A DNA stretch of 64,000 nucleotides from Labrus mixtus (lineage: Eukaryota; Chordata; Actinopteri; Labriformes; Labridae), in assembly GCF_963584025.1 (NCBI RefSeq), contig NC_083614.1:2690501-2754500 (forward strand), written 5' to 3'. The notes beneath the pieces are model-generated. The model worked only from the letters and a program-made list of their open reading frames with translations. It ran no database searches and was not told where the DNA came from. Positions 56,040 through 64,000 of the stretch are shown here, piece by piece. Both the position numbers and the translations under genes were made by a program. How positions within the stretch are numbered: position 1 is the first letter of the stretch; every line of letters starts with the position of its first letter.

Positions 56040-56958
56040 TGTTGAAATGACAAGCATACCGATCCGAGCCTAAAGGGTGGAGCCAGACACGCTGCTGTCT
56101 GTTGATTCATGGAAAGAATCGTCACTTCCAGGGGTAATAAAAGACAATCACAAAACGCACCATTTTTAAATAGAGTCATTTATAGGCTTTTTTCCATTGG
56201 CTCCATTGTTGCCCTTGTTTACCGTGTCCAGTTCTTCTTCCTTGGATTTATTGCCGGGCTACACTGTGTCGTACTGCTATGATGTCATGCTATTATGTAG
56301 CTGATGCCACTAACACTATCCAGCCTACACTCCTCTTAAGGGTACGGTTGGCTGTGGAAACAAGATCAGGGTTTGCTGGACCAAACCGTACTGAACCAAA
56401 CCAAAAAGACTGCTTGGTGTAAACAGGGCCTAAGACCATCAGCCCCCCTAACGTGAAGAGAATGTATAAAAGATGCTTTCATGAGGATACTATAGGGTAA
56501 AAACAAGTTAACACATTGAGAAAGACTTGCTGCCAGCTAATGTAGACTATTTGTAAGTGCGTTGTATCAGTAGGAAGATCCTTCCTGAGGCCTTGTGTCG
56601 CTGGTGACTTCAAACTCCTCTGTACATGACTCCTCTAAAGAGATGCCATGCATCGTGTTGCCTTACTGTACATAAGAGTATTTATTGTTTAAATTATTTT
56701 ATTTATTCTTCATGTTCATTAAACCTGTTAAACCTGTTTTGATTATGTTTATTTTATGTTATGTTTTCATGTTTAATAGAACAAGTCACATTAAGTCAGC
56801 ATGCAAGACTTCAACTGAAGAGGGTTTAGAGGCATGATGTCTCACCTTTGACTGGGACTTTAAGGTTTCTATGGGACTAACACAGAGCAGCAATTTATTT
56901 CTACATAAATATTGTCAATGAAGGCGTAAAGCCTGAGTAAGGATTTAGTCCAACATCT

Positions 56959-57466
56959 TAAAGGTCACATATCCTCCTCCTCTTCTTCAGTTTAAATAAG
57001 TCTCAGAGCTCCTCTAAACATGTGTGTGAAGTTTCTTGTTCTAAATCCACTCTGATCCTGTATTTGATCATGTCTATAAACCCCTCTATTTCAGCCCTGC
57101 TCAGAACAGGCTGTTTCTGTGTCTGTACCTTTAAATATGTAAATGAGCTGTGTCTGACCACGCCCCCTCTCTGGAAGGGCTTGGGTGTACTCTGTCTTTC
57201 TCGCTCCATGTCCTATTGTTTACGGTGAGAAGGCAGACTCAGAGGGCAGAACAAACACCTAGCTGTGGGAGTGTCACCCACCTGGGGGAGGGGCTACTGC
57301 CCTTTGTGATGTCATGAAGGGAAAATCTCCAAACGGCCTGTTTGAGCACACATTTTCTGAAAAGTGGAGCAGGCAGAATCATTGGGGGGTTTGTAGACAG
57401 ACTAGAGACACATATTAGAGTTAGAGAAACATGGTGAAGTGGATTTTAGAGAATATGTGACCTTTG
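56959..57466 (-). mobile_element. Miniature element with AAAGGTCACATAT ends (copy 4, inverted)
   Basis: Ends TTAAAGGTCACATATCCTCC and GAATATGTGACCTTTG. Its interior is collinear with copy 3, missing a short piece near 57380. Confidence 0.85.
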
Positions 57467-57522
57467 ACATCATCAAATCAAATTAAAGATGTTAATTGCT
57501 TTGAGATCTGATAACAGTGAGC

Positions 57523-57556
57523 GAATTACATCAGTGTGACTGCACTGATGTAATTC
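57523..57556. other. Perfect 14-bp inverted repeat
   Basis: GAATTACATCAGTG (57523-57536) pairs with CACTGATGTAATTC (57543-57556) across a 6-base loop. The outer flanks CAGTGA and TCACTG extend the pairing imperfectly. Its function is unknown. Confidence 0.85.
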
Positions 57557-57716
57557 ACTGATTGTAAAAGAAGGACACTGCTGCATCTTTGAATGTCTGA
57601 TTTCACTTTAACAAACTCTCAGACAGCTCAGCTGACGAGTCCAAAGTAATATCCACCTTATGACATCACACACTGACCTTATGACATCACACATTGACCT
57701 TATGACATCACACATT

Positions 57717-59753
57717 TTTTAAATTTATTTTTATTTTTTATTTATTGCACAAAAAAAACATAAACATAATAGATCAATGGTAAAACAGACAGTACATAAT
57801 GATTAGTTAATTAACAAACTATACATTTTGAAAGAAATGTGCTGGAGGAGCCAAATAAACCCAGAGGGGCTTGTCGAGTGGCCCTCCTAAAGAGAAACAT
57901 GTAACACAGAGACATATTATTAATGTAGTCCAAGCAAAAACAATAAAGCTAACAAGAACGCATACTCAATAAGGTGTAAAAGAAAGCAAAACAAGAAAGA
58001 GACAAATTAAAGAAGGGGAAAAAGGAAAATAAGATCTTATGGCAGAGAAAGATTATGATGGCACATTGGTTAATTGGCCAAGCAGGAAATTAATGGTTTG
58101 TTTTTTAAATAAGTTGAGGCTGGTGCTGTTTCTAATATGATTGGATAAATTGTTCCAACAATGAGGTCCTCTGAATCTGATAGAGAATTGAGAAAACGAT
58201 GTCCTGAAAAATGCAGAATGAAGTAAGCTGGCTGACCTTGTGTTGTAATGATGATTTGAGAATTGAATTCAAATATATCTTGAAAACAGACGGGGAGTAA
58301 GTTGTTGACTGATTGGAAAACAAAAATACATAACTGAAACTGGTTTAGGTGGAAGATGGGGAGAATTCGTAGAGACTGGAACAAAGGAGTAGAGCTGCTA
58401 AATCTGTTGGAGAAAGTGATCATTTTGATGAACCGTTTTTGCAGAGAAAAAATGCAGTTGAGGTTGCTCAATATGAGATGTATGGATAGATCATAGTGTA
58501 ATATAAATTAAGAAGGATTTTTCTTGATAGCAGATGCATTATTCTTCTGATGACTCCAATATTTTTTGCTATTTTGCCTGAGATAAGTGTTATATGATTT
58601 TTCCAGGTGAGATTTTCATCTATGAGAATTCCAAGAAATTTAGTAATGGTTACCCTTTCTAAGATATTATTGGCAATATATACATTGGGAAAAGTAAATT
58701 TGGTCTGTAGGTTTCTGGGTATAAATGTATGAGCTTTTTTTGTATTGAGTGATAATTTGTTTGCCTTAAACCAGGTGTCAACTTTACTTAATTCACTGTT
58801 CATTTCGGACACCAATCTTTGCCCATCACTACCAGATAGAAAAATATTGGAATCATCAACAAACAAGATGAAAAATGCTTTCTTTGAGATCAAATACAAA
58901 TTATTAATATAAATAAGAAAGAGTAAAGGACCAAGAATCGACCCTTGTGGCACCCCACAAGAAATTAAACTGTAATCAGATGAAATATTATTCCAGGTTA
59001 CAAATTGCTTTCTTACTGACAAGTAACTTTTGAACCAGAACAGATCTGTACCACTTAAACCATAATGAGAAAGTTTCTGCATTAGAATATCATGGCATCT
59101 CAAGCTTTTGATAAGTCAATGAACACACCAAGAGTGATTTCCTTATTGTCAAGAGATTTAGTAATGTTGTCAGGGCCATCGAAGTTGAATGTTTTTCTCT
59201 GAATCCATACTAATGTGTATAAAGAATATTATTGTCATTAAAATATTTAAACAAACGGATATAGACTAGTTTTTCCAAAACTTTAGAAAAGCACGGAAGG
59301 ATAGATATCGGTCTGTAATTGGAAAATAGGGATGGATCATCTGCTTTGAAGAGGGGAATTACTTTTTAATATCATTTTAATTGATCGGGAAATACACCAG
59401 TTTCAAGAGAAAGATTAAAAATATGAAGGATTGGTTTGGTTATGTATGGAATGCATTTTTTAAAGATTGAAGATTTCAGCTCATCATGACCTGGAGCAGT
59501 TGATTTGAGTTTGTTAACGACATCCACAAGCTCAGACTCAGTGATGGGAGATAATACAAAGGAAGAGGAGGGTCTCTTAATACCAGGGATAGATAATGAA
59601 ATCTGTGACATTTTTTCTGCAAGCAAAGGACCAATATTCACAAAAAAAATATTAAATTCATTGGCTATTTCAAAAGAATCAGTCATAATTTTGTCAGCCC
59701 CTTTGAATTCGCTTTGAACATTAGCGTTGACAGTATTTTTATTAACACACCTA
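57717..59753 (-). mobile_element. 5'-truncated LINE (L2/CR1-Jockey-like) with reverse-transcriptase remnants
   Basis: A roughly 2-kb minus-strand insertion. Its 3' end at 57717 is A-rich on the minus strand, the poly(A)-like terminus. The sequence ATGACATCACACATT occurs on both sides (57702-57716 and 59754-59768). That could be a 15-bp target duplication, although the same phrase also repeats within the host array. Confidence 0.85.
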
Positions 59754-59767
59754 ATGACATCACACAT
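58070..59767 (-). pseudogene. Reverse-transcriptase ORF, frameshifted
   Basis: The N-terminal part at 59372-59767 has the pre-palm EIANEFNIFFVNIGPLLAEK and STAPGHDELKSSIFKKCIP. The palm at 58468-59103 has SCGVPQGSILGPLLFLIYIN, then FVDDSNIFLSG (catalytic-type DD kept; family usual is F-A-D-D), KLSLNTKKAH and TKFLGILIDENLTW. The C-terminal tail (NLLPVCFQDIFEFNSQ) is at 58070-58471. Frame changes near 59103-59372 and 58470 break it, and the endonuclease domain is missing. Confidence 0.85.
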
Positions 59768-59868
59768 TGACCTTTGTTACCGTTACCTTGAGCTGTTTGA
59801 CTTCAGTTTGGGATCCCTAACCACATCCTGTTTCTGTGCTTAACTTCATGTCCTAACCAAGCAGCAAC

Positions 59869-60180
59869 CTCCGGTCTCGAAAAATGAAGCCAATGCGGAA
59901 GTACAAAAAACTGCAGTTCCTCGAGGTTCTGCTTGAGGCTGGCTGCAGAAGCGCCGGAAGTGCCATAAGCACACAGCCAAAAAAGCCAGTTTTTACCACA
60001 GGAATTAACATGTTTACAGCCTGGTTCAAAAAACGAGATATATCTGATAAGTTGACGGCCCCTTCTCCTCACACTGTGGGGGGGTGAATTTTTTTATAAC
60101 TCGTCGGATTTTATTCTATTAAGGAAAACGACTATGCCCATATAAGGGTTGTGTCAGATTTGATTGACAGCTCTGCGCGC
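59869..60180 (+). repeat. Diverged left half of the miniature family within the 3.4-kb element
   Basis: CCTCCGGTCTCGAAAAATGA, CTGCAGTTCCTCGAGG, GCTGGCTGCAGAAGCGCC and TTAACATGTTTACAGCCTGG align in order with the family. The open frame here (59884-60087) mirrors frames in the short copies and is not taken as a protein. Confidence 0.75.
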
Positions 60181-61325
60181 TGCATCTGTCTGTCAGGTCA
60201 GCAGGTCAGGAGGCTAACAGCCTCTGATTTCTCCTCTTTTTTACTTCGTTTGGAGAGTTTGTTTAGCACATATCTGACAACATACACGGCTTGCTGTGCG
60301 GTTAACAGACCATCCAAGAAGTTGATGACCCTAACTCTTCGGTAAGTGATATAGTAGTGTTATATTTACTGCTTACTCATGTGTTGGTATTTATATTTAC
60401 GGACCTAGCTTGTTTAGCGTTAGCTTGTAAACCAGTCGGCTAACTGTACTCAGTGTAGTCCATTATTTACATGGTTTAGAAATGTTTGTTGTTAAGATAA
60501 ATAATGAGTTTGTGTGATGTTAGAAGCTAAAGGTCCACCTCGATGGTTAACCGCAGACTGTAAATATGGTTATCTGACGTTATGATGACGTAAATGTGGA
60601 CATTAAAAAACAAACTTTGTGTAGTAATTATCCATCAGTAACATAAACTCAACTGAACCTCATGTGCTGTGTAGGTTATAGAGGATGACATTAAAGTTAC
60701 ATGGTTGATGTAGTGTCTTAAGATTTGTGCAAACTGTTACCAAATTTATAAAAAACTTAACTTTGTATGAGTTCAGGGAAATTTAATCTGGTTATTAATA
60801 TAGTTCTTAATCATTACAGATGCTCTTACACAGAATATAGCAGTAGAAATATAAAATATAAATAACATGGAATGAAAATAAGATATAAAGTACAAGAAAT
60901 AGTTTGAAGAATACAGCCATGTACTGAGCTCATGTTAATAATAAATGAGCTACTGTATGTTCTGTACTGAAGCACAGAGAGTTGGGACCTGTTAATGATT
61001 TAAATAATTCAGGTTATATTTGTTTCATGTTAAGATGAAGTACTATCCACAATAAATTGCTTAATTTTTCCTCCAAAATCTGAGACAATTTGATGTGGAA
61101 TATCATTGTGCAAGTGAGTCAGAGCTGAAAACATCATGATTACAATAAGGTTTATCTTATTAACTTTGAATAGATGTTGATTACCTGAATACTGTACCTT
61201 TGTTGTCTGGGTAGTACACTGTTGAATTTATAAATGTGCTCTTACATACAGATGAATACAGAAAATGCACAAACAAATTGATTTAATGAATAACTGCTAT
61301 TTTCTCTCTTTCTTTGCCATCCTGA

Positions 61326-61500
61326 AGACCCCGCACTAAAAGTCCACGTTCTCCTGGATCCATGTCACATGCTCGAGCTTCTTCAGAATGACTTTTCAAC
61401 AGTCGAAGTTCTGGTGAGAGAAGATGGCCAGCAGATAAGACGGCAGTACATGAAGGAGCTCCACAAGCTTCAGGAGGAGGAGGAGGGTTTGCACCTTGGA
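61326..61500 (+). pseudogene. P-element/THAP9-like transposase fragment
   Basis: The frame DPALKVHVLLDPCHMLELLQ continues through NDFSTVEVLVREDGQQIRRQ and YMKELHKLQEEEEGLHLG. The DxCHMLKLxRN-type block and the Y-I-x-x-L-x-x-L-Q-x-x-x-G-L-x-L-x-N-K-L-type block in this spacing are recalled from P/THAP9 transposases. Here LKLVRN reads LELLQN, and after LHLG the similarity stops. This is a single exon-sized remnant, and neither a clear THAP zinc finger nor the rest of the catalytic domain was found. Confidence 0.6.
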
Positions 61501-61989
61501 AGACTGTATTCATGCTTCAGCTGTTCAAATAAAAATAGATCTCCTCCAAACAACTTGCAATCAAACCATTTTCTTCTCATTTTAAAACCCTTTGTCCAGT
61601 TTAGATGGGAGAAGTCAATATTATGTGATCTAGATCAGGGAAGACTACATTTATAAATCATTTTTAACTGTGTTTTTATTCACAAGTTATTGATCTTATT
61701 TACTCTCGGTGTATCTTGATTTAAGAATGGGGCTGTGTTTAAGGGCAATTTTTTGCAATGACTCTGTTCCATCCCACTTTCAGAAATGAACTACATTAGT
61801 ATTTGGTAAAAAAAAAATGTCAAAAGAATAAAAAGTTGTGTAAAAGTAGACTTCCTTCCCTAAGCTATTGAGTTGAGCATTAATGCACATTTTAGTCTTG
61901 TCATTTCAAATCTGAAATGTATACTCATAAGTAGACATAAAGGAGTGCATTTATATAGAAATATTTATTTAATCTGAAAAACTACATTC

Positions 61990-62240
61990 AAAAACCCTGT
62001 TTTTACAGCAGAGATTAACATGTTTACAGCTTGGTACAAAACAAACAAATAGGTGTGATTATCTCATGTCTCGATCGACACACACTGTACGGGGGTCGTT
62101 TGATTTGATGAAGGATAAGAGTTATTCACAATAAGGTGTGTAGCTGACCTGCTTGACAGGCGGGTGCGGTGTAACGTTTTGTCAAGAAGCTTAAAACACG
62201 CCTCAGCTCTCAGCCTGTGGGTGACATCACTCAGGCCATC
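61990..62240 (+). mobile_element. Miniature element copy inside the 3.4-kb element
   Basis: It contains GTTTTTACAGCAGAGATTAA, TAGGTGTGATTATCTCATG, GATGAAGGATAAGAGTTATT and GGTGTGTAGCTGACCTG. These are closer to the short copies elsewhere than to the host element's own left half, which suggests a later nested insertion. Both ends are incomplete. Confidence 0.7.
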
Positions 62241-63699
62241 CGGGGGAGACCTCCCTTGCAGCGAGTTATTGAAGAGAAGCAACCAAAGTCCACCCCAGAA
62301 GAACCAACAAATACAGATGTTGTTGAGGCTCAGGTTTCTTCCTCTGTCTCTGCAGCTCTCTGGGCACCTCGACAGACAAGTCACCAATAATCCACACTGT
62401 GTCTATAGGAGAAATACAAAGGTGTTCAATTAATGCCTCAGACAAGACAAAATGTACAGTTAACTACATGTGACAGCTCAGGGTGTTTTTTTGTTATTAG
62501 CCACATCTGCAGGAATAATATTGAACAAGGTAGCTGCAACTCATAATAATAGATGCCAGTCTTAAACACTATTTTTTCTAATACTTAAAGTTTTTGGTGT
62601 GAAGCTGACACTGTCCACAGACTCCATGACTTCACGGGGTTCTATAGAAAACAAATGTTTTATAATAAATACTAAATAATTATTTTCAATTGTCACCCAC
62701 ATCGCTGTTGACATCAGTAAATATAAAACACAGACATTCCTCTTTTTGTCAGAACAGTAACATGAACTGTATGTTTTGTAATATTGATTTCTTCTGGATG
62801 TCTCACATATTTATTTACAGTCTATGGATAAAACTTTACTAATGTATTTCTCTGCTAACACTGACAAAGTCTAACTGCTCTGACAAATAACTAATAACCA
62901 TAATTGTATATTTAACAAAGTGTAGTTTTAAGACTTTAATTAAATATTTGGGTTGAAGATAATTAGTTTTAACTGTGTTGTAGAAAAGTTAAATGTTAAC
63001 TTACTGTTTATAGAGATAACTCAGGACGAGCAGGAATAGGGGATGATAGCAGCCTAGATGTTAGCTATGCTGTGAAGTGGACTGCTAACGTCGAGTTGAA
63101 TGGGCGGAGTTAAGTCCCGCCGGTCCCGCCTTACTGCTGTTGCTAGGTTGATCCGAAGTTAGGTTGAGACTGCAAATCCAATATGGATGCGGCCGTCGAT
63201 TGGACTCATTTTCTGCTTATGTAACAGACGGGTCAGGGTTTGTCTAGTAATATTTACAGTATATGGTCCTAACCTTCACTCTACAGGAAGGGCCTTACTT
63301 TATTTCAAAATAAAAGCCCACAGCAAGTAAAGTACTCTCATCTTATCCGCCCCATCACAAAGAGACATGCTTTCCGGGTTCTCTTCTCTAACTGTGTTTT
63401 TCTAGCAGCTTTTGGGCGTGCATAAAAGTTAAAACATTTTCAACTTTTTAGCTTAAGACGCTGAAGAGTCGCAGCACTCGTCAATGTCACTTTTGGCCAA
63501 GCAGCCAATCAAATCAAGCTTTTTATGTTTCCCCTTTGTCTAGGAGAAAAGCAACAGCGCAAGCTCTACATTTGCATTAATCAATTTTTCCAACTTATTT
63601 TATTTGGTTGCCCATATGCACACACAGCCACAGGCGCTCCCAGCTGTTTTGTTCCTCAGGCGTTTTTGAATTGGCCGAGCCAAGGGCAACACGTCTCTA

Positions 63700-63868
63700 T
63701 GTGATCAGGCCCTAAGACAGGAGAGACAGGAAATGCTGGGAGCAGAGAGGGGGGATGACATGCAGCAAAGGGCCGAGGCTGGACTCGAACTCTCTGGGCT
63801 GCGATGAGAACTATTGCCTCTGTATATGGAGCGCTCAACATAACCACTCATAGGCTATCCACGCCCCA
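63700..63868 (-). mobile_element. tRNA-derived SINE (minus orientation)
   Basis: On the minus strand the head is GGGGCGTGGATAGCC, then ATGAGTGGTTATGTTGAGCG. The B box is in AGAGAGTTCGAGTCCAGCC and the body is CCTTTGCTGCATGTCATCC. This is the same broad SINE type as at 49080-50166. Confidence 0.7.
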
Positions 63869-64000
63869 AAATAAAGAATTTCAAACATTAAATTAAAATA
63901 ATAATGCGACAAATCGCGATTACATTTTTGTTGTTGTTTGAAAGCCCTCGTATAAAACCATTGTTTTAATCAACAATTAAATTGTCTTTAGTCTCCTTCA

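Larger units (their letters stand above)
51501..57720. other. Downstream intergenic region, proximal part
   Basis: No gene was recognised after artn. Contents: a long (CA)n tract, two AAAGGTCACATAT miniature elements, a 416-bp hAT element and a 14-bp hairpin. The open frames at 54259-54666 and 51550-51738 have no recognised homology. 51501-52880 (probably including the artn 3' untranslated region), 52965-53740, 54255-55615 and 56050-56955 hold nothing else recognised. Confidence 0.65.
59858..63265 (+). mobile_element. 3.4-kb P-element-like transposon remnant, 8-bp duplication
   Basis: It is flanked by GTCCTAAC on both sides (59850-59857 and 63266-63273). It starts CAAGCAGCAACCTCCGG and ends AATATTTACAGTATATG; both ends read CA inward, with only weak terminal complementarity. 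Its outer ~320 and ~130 bases match the two halves of the ~510-bp miniature family at lower identity. Inside is a P/THAP9-like transposase fragment (61326-61500). The 8-bp duplication agrees with P elements. Confidence 0.65.
57557..63345 (-). repeat. Interrupted copy of the 45113 element
   Basis: The pieces 63274-63345, 59769-59857 and 57557-57716, read on the minus strand, reproduce the element at 45113-45440 in order, including GACATCACACATTGACC-type tandem units. They are separated by a LINE (57717-59753) and by the 3.4-kb P-like element (59858-63265). Confidence 0.8.

Noticed and set aside
57022..57228. Repeated frame beginning MCEVSCSKSTLILYL (also in three other copies)
   Set aside because: It lies inside the AAAGGTCACATAT miniature family, with frame breaks between copies.

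Overview
The window is nuclear DNA of a vertebrate, almost certainly a teleost fish. Genes are split into short exons with GT-AG introns of up to about 11 kb. Non-coding sequence dominates. It is full of tRNA-derived SINEs, L2/CR1-like and L1-like LINE remnants, hAT-type and other miniature DNA transposons, (CA)n tracts and minisatellites. Nothing prokaryotic was seen. No species is claimed.

Two protein-coding genes are supported, both on the + strand. (1) The last five coding exons of a beta-galactoside alpha-2,3-sialyltransferase of the ST3GAL3 type lie at 1513-1608, 1824-2010, 7427-7573, 7999-8145 and 11515-11619; the 5' exons lie upstream of the window. All sialylmotifs are readable and the splice phases agree. 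(2) A complete artemin-type GDNF-family ligand was assembled from four exons: 29681-29711 (start codon), 40678-40739, 42823-42997 and 51097-51500. The phases fit without adjustment and give a 223-residue precursor with all seven family cysteines. ST3GAL3 and ARTN are also neighbours in human (1p34.1), so this is a conserved syntenic pair: a Golgi glycosyltransferase followed by a secreted neurotrophic factor. They need not act in one pathway.

Layout: 1-11.6 kb, 3' half of st3gal3 with repeat-rich introns; 11.6-29.4 kb, intergenic, with minisatellites at 14.0 and 20.9 kb, a LINE tail at 15.4 kb and two arrays of a 68-bp repeat at 22.9 and 25.9-28.1 kb; 29.4-51.5 kb, artn, whose introns hold a 996-bp hAT element, a possible solo LTR, several miniature elements and a third 68-bp array; 51.5-64 kb, intergenic, with hAT and miniature elements, a 5'-truncated LINE carrying reverse-transcriptase remnants, and a 3.4-kb element with a fragment of P-element/THAP9-like transposase.

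The most notable non-gene observations are three. First, a SINE family carries an expandable internal 68-bp VNTR: three expanded copies, two short copies without the array, and a stem-forming unit. Second, a roughly 510-bp miniature repeat family shares its ends with the 3.4-kb P-like element, and both show 8-bp target duplications; it may be a non-autonomous P-element family. Third, transposons are nested inside one another with readable target-site duplications. All family assignments come from reading the sequence alone.
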